Made by a program: the position numbers and the translations under genes. Below, one piece after another: positions 10,698-22,249 of a DNA stretch of 64,000 nucleotides. Source of the stretch: Silene conica (Eukaryota; Streptophyta; Magnoliopsida; Caryophyllales; Caryophyllaceae); assembly GCA_029255685.2 (NCBI GenBank), contig CM055319.2, forward strand, positions 38,698,530 to 38,762,529, in the 5' to 3' direction. Under the pieces are notes generated by a model. It did no database searches. It was not told where the DNA came from and was given only the letters and a program-made list of their open reading frames with translations. The number at the start of each line of letters is the position of its first letter. Position 1 is the first letter of the stretch.

Positions 10698-11904
10698 TGT
10701 TGGAGGAAGTGTCCTCGACAATAGTGTGTTGACGTAGTTAAAACTCATTTGAATGAAACACAACTAAGAGTGTTACTCTTTTAAAGTCGACTGATCAACA
10801 TTTACCGATAATGATTGGCTGTCTAGAGTTTGACATTATCGTCATATGATGGTGGTGATCAGTTGATCCCTTAAGGTCATATCTTTAGGGAATTCCGTCT
10901 CAATGGAATAAATTAATTAATATTCTATTGGATACGAATTAATTAACAACTGGAAATTTGGAAATAATTTTATATCACAAATATTTTATAATAGGATTAT
11001 AATAATAATAGTCAAAGTAATAAAATCGTTTTATTAAATTATGACATTACATTTTTGTACAATAATAATTTCGAAATTATTAGTGTAAATATTTAAATGT
11101 AATAAAATTTGTAAATTATGAATTTTAATAGTTAAAATTGCACAATTAACAAATTGGGTCATGTGTTATGGGACATGTGTGACATGTTACAATTTAACAC
11201 AATTGACAAAGATAAAATAGGTCCATTTTAGACCCATTTTCAGCCGTGTATGAGTGTAGTATGTGGGTTGAGTGTGTGCAAAGTGATTGTGTGTGTAAGT
11301 GGATGTGTAAGGGTGTAAAAATATGTAAGGCATATTACTCCCTTTTTGTAAGAGCATAAGAGGCATGCATTGGCCATCTTTGGCTCAACATGGCCGGCCT
11401 ATTGCCCTCATAAGAGAGCAATTGTTGCTCTATTTAAGTAACACTTAGACACCACACATCATTAGAAGTAGATTTTAGTCTCTTGGTGGATGCTTGCACT
11501 CACTTCACACTACAACCTCCTTCATACTCATAGTACTTAGAAATAGTTTTTCTAAGTAAGAAATTATTTCTTATATTAATAATATTAAGACTAATATTGT
11601 TAATATTTTCTAGTATACTAATACTAATTTTCTAGTAACAAAATTGGTGTTAGTTTGAGATCGGGTCCTTGATATGTATCTTTTGGAGACGATTTTTGTT
11701 AGATCGTTATAAGGGTATATCGGTTTGAAGACTCAAGTAATAGGAGATTATTGGGTATAAACCTTCTAAAACCAATGTAAGGACTATCACATCTTATGAT
11801 ATCATCATGCATGCATAAGATCTATTTAAGTTTTTATGACTAAACTTAAAGAAACAAAACTCACATTAGTTTTGAGTATAAAATCAGGAACTTAGTTCCC
11901 AACA
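10698..11904 (+). mobile_element. Solo LTR J (Ty1/copia type)
   Basis: A 1,207-bp LTR beginning TGTTGGAGGAAGTGTCCTCG and ending TTAGTTCCCAACA, with perfect 5-bp TSDs. Its start resembles that of the LTR of copia element I (TGTTGGGGCTGGTGTCCTTG), so it is probably copia. It contains no internal element sequence. It is what remains after recombination between the two LTRs of a full element. TATTTAAG near 11431 could be its TATA box. It sits inside gag of C. Confidence 0.9.
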
Positions 11905-11909
11905 GAGGT

Positions 11910-12067
11910 TCCCCCTCCCCAGTGAATTGGGTAGGGTTATGCCTCGCAATGATCGTACTCATCTTCGCGGAGTCCATGCGTTTGGCCTTTAAAGCCTCAT
12001 TCTCCGCTATCAAACTATCCAACTCCTCTTGGGTGATGTTTGTAACATTATTTCTCCTCGGAGGCAT
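11910..12067 (-). pseudogene. Gag N-terminus of C, upstream of solo LTR J
   Basis: Starts MPPRRNN at 12067 and runs through a short helical stretch (EELDSLIAENEALKAKR) to FTGEGEP, where J interrupts it. The start is chosen because it is the first Met after the leader and the sequence is typical of Tekay Gag N-termini. K lies 17 bases upstream of it in the leader. Confidence 0.85.
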
Positions 12068-12083
12068 TACTATAACACAAAGA

Positions 12084-12088
12084 AAAGA
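12084..12088. repeat. Target-site duplication of solo LTR K (left copy)
   Basis: AAAGA here and at 15150-15154, immediately outside the ends of K. Confidence 0.9.
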
Positions 12089-13969
12089 TGTAACACCCCG
12101 TAATTTCCAATTATTTATATATTATTAAAATCTTATTTTAGTAATAATAATGTTCCACAATAAATAAAATTTCATTTAGAATATATCGTTTTTGACAATG
12201 ATATTAATATGTCCGTCTTAAACTTATACTTCTTAAAGTCGCAAACAACTACTCAGTCCTTGTTACTAGTTTTAAGATATTTTACAGGCATATTTAGCTC
12301 TTTCTTATTGAATAAAAGTTTTAGATACTTTTCTTAGCTTTCCAACGCCACCAAAAACACCTCAATCGGAGTTCTGTGGACGAATTTATGCCGAAAATAC
12401 GAAAGGCCGTCGCAGAATATCCGCCGACGAGATGCTCGCTCGTGGCTACCTCTTTCACTTGGCCTAAAAACTTCGACACACGGGCTTAGCACCTCTTACA
12501 CTTGGCCTAAGAACTTAGACACCTGCCTTAATCACTTGTTCCACATGTCCTAAGACTCTCGACACATGGTTTAACGTCTTGACACTTGGCGTAAGAGTTT
12601 CGACACTTGGCGTAAGAGCTTCGATACTTGGCAATAACTTCCGACACTTGGCTTCAACATGCAAAGCATGTTCCTTCCTGCCCAAGGGCTTCTTCATTCT
12701 TCTTCCTTTCTTTTTTTTTCCAGCCATGCACACAAAACACAAAAGAATAAGGAACACCATTGTTGCTTGTGCACCTCCACCGTAAAACGATCGTAAAATC
12801 TTCGTTTCTTATCGTTTTTCGACGATTTTCGCGCCTATCTCTTCCTCTCCTCGCCCTCCATCTTCCTAGGTAATAAAAGTATCAAAATTATTCCTTAATA
12901 TACTCTGGTCGTGGCCTTTAAGGCACGGTTCTCTTAGCTAACCTCGTTTATTTATGTGTAGCTAGTTCGGTTGTCCAAACCGGAGTGGCTTTGAGTCAAA
13001 ATCATGCTTATTGAAGAGCTATAAGGTAATGGTGATGGGTTACTCGACTTTAATCGTCTATGTTTGCATGTGTTACATAAATTAGTGATACATATTATAC
13101 TAGAAATATGTTTGATTAATTAGTTGTATGATTAGCTTTATAAGTTATATGTTTGGATGATTTTCATCTTGCATGGTTGTGTTGGATGATATTCTAGTTG
13201 GAAATTCATTAAGGATTGTATTGTTAAATGAGGTTATGATCATTGAGGATGGTTAGTTTGATAGTCTTTCAAGTTCATAGTGCTTTGTTTACATTGGTTA
13301 TTTCATAAAGTTTCAGCACCTTGACAAATCTTACCATTGTCTTGTACAATTTATTTCGACATCTTAGAGTATCCGTCTTTGAAAATGTTGAAAAGAAACC
13401 CCTTTTTATTTTTAGTGTAGAGTCTACCTCTGAAATTTCGTAATTTTCTTGCATGTCGTTTGTTCACAATAAATTATTTACGAACATTGCGCTGAAATAC
13501 ACGCAGAACGGACAGTAGCTCAAAGATTATTTCGAAAACCATTTTCATACTTTGAAATTATTCTGGTCCTTTTCAATAATTAAACTTTGAAGAGTTTAGA
13601 TGATGTTAGGATTTTACTTTACCCCAAAATGATTTGTTAAACCCGTTTTATGAAGCAATACTTTTAATGCGACGATTTATGACATACTGTAAAGATCAGA
13701 TTATAAACCCCTGTTAAGGTCGTCTTTTGAAAATGGTTATTTGATGAAAATTGTTGATAAATGTCTTATTAAGCTGACCCAGTTGGCCTTGTATCATTTA
13801 GATTTTATTTGAATTAATTATGAATTTTACGGCAGAGGACAGCTGAAATGTAAAACGCTTTTAAGACTTATGTTTTATTAATCAGTTCTGTTTATTCTTC
13901 TCCCGTATGGAATGGACTTAAGTGTTGTCTTATTTATCAATTGTTGGCTCTTGTATGTAAATGAGTTGG

Positions 13970-14440
13970 TTAACGGTTATGTTAGCTTAAATTGTGTTTT
14001 GATGACGGTTATGTTATCTTAAGATGAGTAGGGTGACGGTTATGTTGCCTTGCTTGTGTTTAGGTGACGGTTATGTCACCCTAAATTCTGTTGGTAACGG
14101 TTATGTTGCCTTGATTGTGAATAGATAGCGGTGATACGATTTTTGTATCACTGTAATGAACAAACGTCACTCCTGTTATGGGATTTTATCTAACTATGTT
14201 CGGGATTGGTCGGTGTCCGTGGTTATGCGGCCCGGTCCCGTGTGTCGTTCGGTGTAGGTTATTACATCGAGAGGTCTGGCCAAGTCTTAGGCATATAGTT
14301 GTCGGTTATGCGCTATACATAGTACCCGGATGACGTGGTTATGCGCTCCGGTAGCTAGGGCGCGGTTATACGCCCTAGCCTGTTAGTAGAGCGGTTATAC
14401 TCCCTAACTGTCAGTTGTAGCGGTTATGCTACCTGACGGC
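13970..14440 (+). repeat. ACGGTTATG array in K
   Basis: ACGGTTATG recurs at 13973, 14005, 14036, 14067 and 14097, giving a period of 30-32 bp. The bases between are only loosely alike. From 14200 to 14440 related GGTTATG or GGTTATA cores recur about six more times, each followed by a G/C-rich stretch. This is a degenerate tandem array. Its function is unknown; a protein-binding enhancer array is one possibility. Confidence 0.85.
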
Positions 14441-14471
14441 GTTCATTCTATTCTTGGTTTTTTGTATACGT

Positions 14472-14601
14472 GATTGGACATGCCACCTAGTTGTTGGCCT
14501 CTGAGTCGATCACATGGATGTTTACCTGATTATGATGATTGGACATGCCACCTAGCTGTTGGCCTCTGAGTCGATCATTTGGATGTCTACTTGATTTCGA
14601 G
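14472..14601 (+). repeat. 65-bp tandem duplication in K
   Basis: Two adjacent copies, 14472-14536 and 14537-14601, each starting GATTGGACATGCCACCTAG. They differ at a handful of positions. Confidence 0.92.
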
Positions 14602-15154
14602 ATCATCTCGCTTGTTGGCTTTAATTATGTTACACATGTTGGTTCATGCTGTTATCACAGGTTTTTGTTTATCGCTCATGCATTGATCATGTTGATTACG
14701 TTTGGTAATGCATATATGGTTGTTTTGGAAATAATATACATATTCATATGTATAAGATATTTTGTATTACCGTTTACATTTTTTCTGACGTAAAGTGGCT
14801 GGGAGAACCCTGAGTTACTCCCCACTGACTGTGGCGTTCATGTTTCATGAATGTAGGTTGGTGCTGTTTGGGGAAGACGTGTGGCTAGCGAGCATTGTTG
14901 ATAATTCGACAATTACCCTTACGCTTAGTTTAGATTTAATTCATGTTGTTATCGTGGGATACCTTATCCCTCGTCTATTTAAGTTATTTTGTATAATTTA
15001 TAATTTCTCATTAGTTTCTAGTCTTCCGCATATTGTTTTGATATTCCGCGAAAAAGTTTTAATAAATATGTCGAAAAGTTTTTAAAAGTATCGTATTTCC
15101 GCTGCAAATTATTTTTTTATTTTTTTATGCTAAGTCGCGGGGTGTCACAAAAGA

Positions 15155-15670
15155 AATGAGTCCCGATTCAAGTGGGCACTCACTTGGATTAGGGCTATGT
15201 TCCCTAAGCATCAAAGTCCATAAACAACTAACATAATGAGTAATACGTATCTATAACATGGCTCAGGGATCACATAACCGCATATCGCTAGACATGATAA
15301 AATTACTGATATGATTCAAATCACCTCATGCATCCATAACATTATACATCCTTTGTATTCATACAAATATAATTCCCTCATGCACATGCCCTTACTGGCT
15401 TTTCAGGTCATTCACATATAAGAACATTCTCATCATAATTCACCATTACTTCCATCTCTTCCTACTCTACCCTTTTCTCTCGTATACACTCTGGGTTCCC
15501 GGGTAAAACTGCGAGGGCCAATGGTTCGGTATGAGGGGGCCCCAGACTCATACTTCCCCTTTAGTGTGCTCCTAATATTCCTATCCCGGGGTTCATTTTT
15601 ACTTAGACTCATGCTACATTTATTAGATTCATTAGGTTAGGCCTGACGATCGTTCGCTCTGATACCACTT
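15155..15670 (-). other. Leader of C with conserved block and PBS
   Basis: Non-coding sequence between gag and the 5' LTR. About 15480-15660 contains a block (a run near CTCTGGGTTCCCGGGT, then GAGGGGGCCCC, then GGCCTGA-GATCGTTCGCTCTGATACC) that reappears in diverged form at 26780-26972 beside the PBS of D. The PBS, TGGTATCAGAGC, is on the - strand at 15656-15667, three bases from the LTR, and matches the 3' end of initiator tRNA-Met. The shared block may be a packaging signal. Confidence 0.85.
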
Positions 15671-17795
15671 TGTAACACCCCCATTTATTTAAGGGCCTGT
15701 ACTAGGACTCCCCAGATAAATAAAGGTGTTACCATCTCGGTTTCCCAAGGCAGTAGATACAAAGGAGAGATAACAGTACTTTAATTATTAAATGTAAACT
15801 CAGTAACAAGTTCTTACAACCGTTTTCAAAACTGTCTTATGAAAATAAAGTACAACTCATGATAAAAGACTATAGTGATCTAGACTCTAGTCTGGTCCGG
15901 ATCCAAGCTCTCCCCTCCCTTAGCTCCCATAGTCTCAAGCACCTGTCAATCTGCTCCCCAATAAATTGGTTCATCACAGGTGATCACAAATACACAGGGT
16001 CAACCACGAGGTTGAGTAGAGGAAAGTAAACAATCAAACATTACTATAAATAGAAAGTCGATCATCTCCATTTCGAATCACAAAACCCATTATTCTCCAC
16101 ACCAATCACAAGACCTATTAACTCCGCACCAATCACAAGACCCGTTAACTCCGCACGAATCACAAGACCCATTAATTTCGCACCAATCACAAGACCCATT
16201 AACTCCGCTCCAATCACAAGACTCATTAACCTCGATCCAATCACAAGACCCATTTATCATCACCTCGTATCGTATCTCAGAATTATATAAACAATTAGCA
16301 CAGTATAACTATCACATGATATTATAAAATAAACATGGTTAACACCAAATAACAACAGATTACTCATCATTATATACACAGTATTTCCCCTACCTCGAGT
16401 TGCAGAAGCGTAGTCAAATCCCAAGCGCAATAGAAATGTTCCACGCGAAACCCGATACCTAAACACGTATACGTAACGAATTAATAACTTTCCGGAACCC
16501 CCATAAACAACCTACACTTACTATAAATAGAAACCTTTCATAAGTGGAAAGTTTCCAAGAATAGAAACTTCCCAAAGTAGAAACTTCCATTACTTATTAA
16601 TTTCCCGACTCACATACTTCAACTACTCGATAACAACTAATATAAATAGTAATAACGAATAATATTGCAATGATGAAAGATGACTATTTATTAAAATAGT
16701 AATAATCATAATAAGGATAAGGATAATAATAATAAGAATAAGAATAATAAAATTAACAAATATAAAAATAATAAACGAAACAGCCAGCCTTATATCGACT
16801 CCTCCCCCCGCGACTTCAACCCACAGCACTGCCGTGTACCACCACCTCGACCACCAGCGGCCACCGTCCTCCCACACTGCCGACCACCAACTAACACCAC
16901 GACACCACCAAACCACACGACACCCACCGGCGAGTCAGACCAGAGTCCCTAAACCCAGGTCTGACTCACGCCTGTGTCTCAGACTGCCTGAAAACAGACC
17001 CACTTCGACCCCTAACAACGCCCCTAGCACCACCCAAGACTCTCACCAACAACACCTCCGACAACCCACCTGTAAACCACGGTGGTATTACTGTATTGAA
17101 CTCCCCCGAGTCGACATTAATACCACCCCCAAACCTACTCCCTGACCCGTACACCACAAACCCCCTAACTCATATTTTTTCGTGATGAACAAACCCTAGA
17201 ACCACCCCCCCCCATCGACGACACCACAACCACCCTAGTCTAGTGACACCACCCCCACGACACGACCATGACTACCACCAAAACCACCGTGCCCACCACG
17301 CCTGGTAACCACGACTCTATACTCATAGAATCTGAACAGAACCAAACCCATAAACAACACGGTAATAACAATGGTTGTGGCTTACCTGTTTCACGGCCAA
17401 AAAGAGGGTCCCTAGACTATTGTGGTCTACTGTTCCGATTCCCTTTTTGCTTCTCTGGTCTGGCGGCTACAAAATCGTGATGGTGGTTGTGTAAAAGCTA
17501 GGGTAACACTAGGGTAAAAACTCTTATAAGGCGGCATAAGAGTGGCTGGGTGATAGAGGGTATTTTTCTTAGGTTTTAGCAATCATGGGCTTTTTTGTGT
17601 TGTGCACACAAAACGAGGCCCAACCTCGTCCCAAGCCTCATGTACCCGACAATCACGATATCAAACCCCACCATCAACATCTATTAAAACCATTTAAATA
17701 AACTACTTATCGAAAGCTAAAACACGTTTAAGCACTATCGATCAATTATAAAAGTAAATCACGCAATAAAATATCTAAAGATTCGGGGTGTTACA
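15671..17795 (-). repeat. 5' LTR of C
   Basis: 2,125 bp, same ends as the 3' LTR, followed on its outer side by the CATAC TSD at 17796-17800. A 27-bp minisatellite lies at about 16075-16258 and a short AAT/AAG tract at about 16697-16752. It would drive - strand transcription of C. C/A-rich frames near 16834-17145 mirror those in the 3' LTR and are not genes. Confidence 0.92.
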
Positions 17796-17800
17796 CATAC

Positions 17801-18648
17801 AACCAAAGGTACGAGATCTACCGAAGGGGTTTACTTTGCCTACAGCTACCACTGGTTCTTTTGAGCTCCACCCGAACTACATCATTCTGGTGGAGCGGAA
17901 CCAATTTTCAGTTCTTCTCGGTGAGGATCCGCTGAAGCATGTTGAGACATTCACAAATTATTGTTGTTCCATACATATTCCAGCCGGGGTGACACAAGAT
18001 GAGGTGAAGGCAATGATGTTCCTCTATTCATTAAAGGACTCTGCGAGAGATTAGTACCGCTACCTTGATAGGGTAGCTGAGAAGGTTACAGATTGGACTT
18101 CCTTGGCATTGACTTTCTATAAGAAGTACTTCCCTCTTGCGAAGGCCAATGATTTGAGAAGTCAAATCACTAACTTTCAACAAGGACCCACTGAAGAATT
18201 TTGTGAAGCATGGGGTCGGTTCAAGAAATTGGTCCGGTCTATTCCTCATCACGGTTTTCCTCAATGGTATTTGTGCAACCAATTCTACAATGCCCTTTAT
18301 GATGATTACATGGTAATTCTTGATGCGGCCGCCAATGGTAGATTTCAAAATAATACCGACCATATGAAGGGTTGGAACACTATTGAAGACATGGCGGTGC
18401 ATAGAGCCGAATTTGGGAGTTCGCGTGGGAATTCGCGAAGGTTGAATGTTGGGATGGATAAGGTGTTAGCTCTTGAGGCAACCGTTGAAGCTCGTTTTGA
18501 AAAGCTTGAAGCAGTTCAGCTAAAGCAAGAAAGTGCGAACCTAGTTACTACGGTAGACAACACGGGTGAGACGGCGGAGTTGAGAGAGCTTGTTCATGCT
18601 CTAATGAAACAAATGTTGGAAATGGAAAAGGCTCAAGTGGCTTCTTGA
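17801..18648 (+). pseudogene. Gag of B (continuation)
   Basis: Continues the frame begun at 3915. The Athila-type Gag core is clear: KGFTLPT, LVERNQF, a YCCSI segment, then one in-frame stop at about 18052 (where E has a Trp-Tyr), DWTSLALTFYKKYF, and EEFCEAWGRFKKLVRSIPHHGF. It ends in a Glu-rich helical tail at 18648 and overlaps the next frame by four bases, a -1-type shift into the protease frame. The zinc knuckle that E carries at the matching place is absent, so B lost it or never used it. The C-terminal frame is otherwise well kept. Confidence 0.88.
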
Positions 18649-20891
18649 AGACTCTTGAAGACCAATTAGCAATTTTAGCTGCTAATCAAATTGCTAGCTC
18701 TCCGGGCGGTTGTGAGAGTTCCATAGAGACGATAAATGCTATAAATCTCCGAAGTGGTCGTGCTTATGCCGGACCAACTTCCAAGGGTGATTCTGTTGAA
18801 GTTCGGGACGAAGAAACTGATTCCGTACAAAGGTCGGGAGGTCGACCGACCACTACATCAGGTCGGCCGACCGAGATACCTGACGGACGATTAGTTTCTG
18901 GAAAACAGACGATTTCTGATAACAACGCATCTGGTCGACCGACCTCCACTCATGGTCGACCGACCACGGTTCCTGAGCAGACTTCAATTTCCAATCCTGA
19001 ATTTTTGGACCCGTCCCTTATTCAAGACCTCACTGAGATTCTACAGCTGAAGAAGCCGAAGATAGATGATCCTACGGCTAGTGTTACCGTTACGTATCCC
19101 GAGCGATTGAAAAATTCAAAAGAAGATTGGAAATTTGGTAAGTTTTTGGAGATGGTGAAGAACCTTGAGGTAACCATCCCTTTCACTGACTTAATTACCC
19201 AGGTACCTTCTTATGCAAAATTTATGAAAGATATTTTAAATCGTAAGAGGAAATTTCAGGACGAAGGTGCTATTGCTTATGTCGAAGAATGTTATGTTCT
19301 TTCACAAAAGAATGTAGCACCGAAGTTGAAAGACCCGGGTAGTTTTTCTATTCCATGTACCATAGGAAATCATGTTATTGGGAAAGCCCTTTGTGATCTA
19401 GGGACGAGTGTCAGTGTTATGCCTTATTCTGTTTGTGAGAGACTTAATATAGGTAGACTTAAGGTCACCAACATTACCTTACAGATGACAGATAGATCAA
19501 CCCAAAGACCATTAGGGGTCTTAGAGGATGTCCCAGTTAGAGTGGGAAAGTTCTTTATTCCTGTTGATTTCGTTGTTTTAGACATTGCTGAGGATAGTCA
19601 GATACCTATTATTTTAGGTAGACCCTTTTTACACACAGCTGGGGCTGTGATTGATGTCAAACGCGGGATCATTACTTTAGAGGTTGGAGATGACACTATC
19701 GAGTTTAGTCTTGCCCATAAGGCAACTACTCTTACTGATGATACTTGTTGCTCCATTGATATTATTGACAGGAATGTTATCCATAATTGGAGGGAATCCT
19801 TGACCAAGGATCCCTTAGAAGATTTAACAGTTTTGGATAAGTGTGCAGGTAATCCAGCTGAGAATGCTGAGGAGCTGGATGTTGTGGATGAAGAGATAGA
19901 GGAATATGAGCTCACTGAGGAAGAGGATGAGAAGCTCATGAGCTTGGCTAATGCTAACCTGGTAAACATGTGCTATTCTATTAGTACTGATATTGTTCAT
20001 GGCATAGAGGTAAAGGTACCAGAGCGTAAGCCACTTCCTCCTAATCTTAAGTATGTTTTCCTAGATGACACTGAGCAGTACCCTGCAATTGTTAGTTCTA
20101 AACTTGACCCTAACCAACTTTCTGCCTTGATGACTGTTCTCAAAAAGAACAAGAAAGCTTTAGGTTATTCTTTGGATGACAGTAAGGGCATCAGTCCTGA
20201 TGTTTACATGCATAGGATAGAGTTAGAGGAAGGGCATAAGCCCTATAGACAGGGTCAACGCAAGTTGAACCCTAAGATGCAGAAGGTAGTTATGGCTGAG
20301 GTGATGAAACTTCTTGATGCAGGTATTATTTTTTCAGTTGGCAACTCCAAGTGGGTTAGCCCAGTTCAGGTGGTTCCTAAGAAAGGAGGAACTACTGTGG
20401 TTAAAAATGATAAAAATGAATTAATACCTACTAGAGTAGTGACAAGGTGGCGGATGTGCATTGATTATAGACAGTTAAATGCCGCCACCAAGAAAGACCA
20501 TTTCCCCCTTCCTTTTGTTGACCAAATGACCGAGAGACTTGCTTCTAATAAATTCTTCTGTTTTCTAGATGGTTATTCAGGTTTTTTCCAGATTCCCATC
20601 CATCCTGATGATCAGAGTAAGACTACTTTTACTTGCCCACAAGGTGTTTTTGCATACCGCAGGATGCCTTTTGGGTTGTGTAATGCTCCTGCCACCTTTC
20701 AAAGGTGTATGATGGGTATCTTTTCTAATTTTATAGAAAACATCATGGAGGTATTTATGGATGATTTTTCTGTTTATGGTAATGAGTTTGATCAATTCTT
20801 AGCTAACCTTGATAAAGTCTTGCAGCGTTGTATTGATGTAAACTTTGTCCTAAATTGGGAAAAGTGTAGTTTATGGTCACTAAGGGGGTAG
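18645..20891 (+). pseudogene. Protease and reverse transcriptase of B
   Basis: A 748-residue frame. Residues about 60-110 hold two G-R-P-T pairs encoded by the 33-bp cassettes. The protease follows at about residues 235-350, with CDLGTSVSVMP as its active site (Athila-like proteases read D-L-G) and IILGRPFLHTAGA as its flap and C-terminal part. RT runs from about residue 600 with RWRMCIDYRQLN, FLDGYSGFFQIPIHPDDQ, MPFGLCNAPATF and the active site FMDDFSVYG. FMDDFSV is characteristic of Athila/Tat elements. The frame is broken near 20868 by a small deletion. Confidence 0.92.
18840..18965 (+). repeat. GGTCGACC cassette doublet inside the coding frame of B
   Basis: Cassettes at 18840-18872 and 18933-18965, 21-bp arm spacing, spacers ACTACATCA and TCCACTCAT. 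All four arms are in frame and encode G-R-P-T, giving GRPT-x3-GRPT twice, in the linker between Gag and protease. The first cassette's second arm is GGTCGGCCGACC. Because 21 bp is seven codons the spacing keeps frame, yet non-coding cassettes share the same spacing. Confidence 0.93.
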
Positions 20892-21651
20892 TGTTAGGGC
20901 ATCTTATATCTGATAAGGGTATACATGTAGATAAAGCAAAGATGCAAGTGATTGAGCAATTACCCCCTCCTGTTAATGTTAAGGGGGTGAGAAGTTTCTT
21001 AGGACATGCAGGTTTTTACCGGCGTTTCATTAAGGACTTTTCTAAGATTGTTAAACCACTTACACAGTTGCTTCTTTAGGATGCTGTCTTTGAGTTTACT
21101 GATGAGTGCCTTTCAGCTTTTAACAGGTTGAAAGAAGCTTTGGTCTCAGCACCGATCATCCAGCCACCAGATTGGGATCTCCCTTTTGAGATCATGTGTG
21201 ATGCCAGTGACTATGCTGTGGGTGTGTGCTAGGCCAAAAGAAGAACAAGGCTCTTAATGTTATATACTATGCGCGCCGTACCCTAGATGAGACTCAAGTC
21301 AACTACTTCACCACTGAGAAGGAAATGCTAGCTGTGATCTTTGCCTTAGAGAAATTCAGATCCTATTTGGTAGGTAATAAGGTAATTGTTTATACTGACC
21401 ATGCAGCTTTGAAAGGCCTCTTCCTGAAGAAAGATTCAAAGGCAAGGCTGTTGAGCTGGATACTCCTTCTACAAGAGTTTGACATTGAGATTAGGGATAA
21501 GAAAGGCGCGGAGAATGTGGTAGCTGACCACCTATCTCGCCTTCAGCTGACTGATGGGGAAGATTTTTTACCTATTGATGATTCAATTCCTGATGAGAGT
21601 TTATTTATCATTAATAGTTCAGGTTCTCACCCCCCCTCCTCGGTATGCTGA
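20873..21651 (+). pseudogene. RT thumb and RNase H of B
   Basis: Two open stretches (20873-21079 and 21226-21651), separated by a TAG at about 21078 and a one-base shift near 21226. The first carries LGHLISDKGIHVDKAK and [18 protein letters not shown]. Between them, [13 protein letters not shown] gives the RNase H catalytic Asp. The second carries [34 protein letters not shown], the VYTDHAALK motif and VVADHLSRL, the usual link to integrase. Confidence 0.88.
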
Positions 21652-22249
21652 TTTTGCTAACTTTGCTGTCACAGGTAAAATTCCTCCAGAGTTGTCATGC
21701 CAACAGAAGAAGAGATTTATCTTTGATGCAAAGCAGTATTTTTGGGATGACCCTTTTGTTTTCAAAGAATGCGGAGATGGACTTATCCGGAGATGCGTCC
21801 CCCAGTGGGAGGTGAAGGACATTCTGGAAGCATGCCACTCTTCTGCTTATGGTTGTCACCACGGTCCATCTAGGACCGTGGCCAAGGTATTACAGTCAGG
21901 TTTTTATTGGCCTACTTTGCATGCTGATTGTAGGAATTTTGTAGGTAGCTGTGATGCTTGCCAGAGATCTGGGAATGTCTCTAAAAGACATGAGATGCCG
22001 CAGGTTGGTATTTTAGAGGTAGAGATTTTTGATGTCTGGGGCATTGATTATCAAGGACCTTTTCCCAATAGTCAAGGTAACGGTATATTCTTGTAGCTGT
22101 TGAATATGTGTCTAAGTGGGTAGAAGCTATTGCTACTCCCCATTGTTATGCAAAGGCTGTCATTAAACTGTTTAAGAAAATCATATTTCCTCGCTTTGGT
22201 GTCCCTAGGGTTGTGATTAGTGATGGGGGTATGCATTTTAAAGAGATAC
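21554..22249 (+). pseudogene. Integrase of B, cut by element D
   Basis: H-H-C-C zinc-binding domain (HSSAYGCHHGPSRT, then CDACQRSG) followed by the catalytic core: first Asp in WGIDYQGPF, a one-base shift near 22086, then [10 protein letters not shown] and the second Asp in [10 protein letters not shown]. Three residues later (F-K-E-I) the frame is cut by D at 22250. The third catalytic residue and the C-terminus would lie beyond D and are not in the window. Confidence 0.9.

Larger units (their letters stand above)
12089..15149 (+). mobile_element. Solo LTR K, 3.06 kb, chromovirus type
   Basis: Begins TGTAACACCCCGTAATTTCC and ends GTCGCGGGGTGTCACA, with 5-bp TSDs, in the leader of C. The TGTAACACCCCG start resembles the LTRs of C, D and F, but the body is unrelated to them, so it is another, very long LTR family. 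It contains an array of GGTTATG motifs (13970-14440) and a 65-bp duplication (14472-14601). Two short open frames at 14539-14793 and 14795-15085 match nothing I recognise and are probably chance. No internal element domain remains. Confidence 0.88.
3940..17795 (-). mobile_element. Tekay-type chromovirus C (Ty3/gypsy), complete ends
   Basis: A 13,856-bp unit with LTRs 3940-6119 and 15671-17795, tRNA-iMet PBS (15656-15667), PPT (6120-6133) and perfect CATAC TSDs. Coding is on the - strand in the order gag, protease, RT, RNase H, integrase, chromodomain. Without the two solo LTRs nested in it (J and K) it is about 9.6 kb. LTR ends of the TGTAACACCCC type and a chromodomain after integrase indicate the Tekay/Del clade. 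All genes are broken, so it is not autonomous today. It splits gag of element B. Confidence 0.93.
2570..22249 (+). mobile_element. Athila-like Ty3/gypsy element B (interrupted, incomplete)
   Basis: B runs from a truncated 5' LTR through PBS, gag, protease, reverse transcriptase, RNase H and integrase on the + strand. It is interrupted by C (3940-17795) and, inside integrase, by D from 22250. Its remaining 3' part does not appear before the window ends. The RT active-site motif FMDDFSV, the protease motif CDLG and tRNA-Asp priming place it in the Athila-like lineage. Several frameshifts and stops show it is dead. Confidence 0.85.

Noticed and set aside
14539..15085. Two adjacent small membrane-protein-like frames
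   Set aside because: They lie within solo LTR K, one over its 65-bp duplication, and have no known domain; hydrophobicity follows from T-rich sequence.
21226..21240. A separate gene starting near 21226
   Set aside because: It is the RNase H frame of B resuming after a one-base shift.
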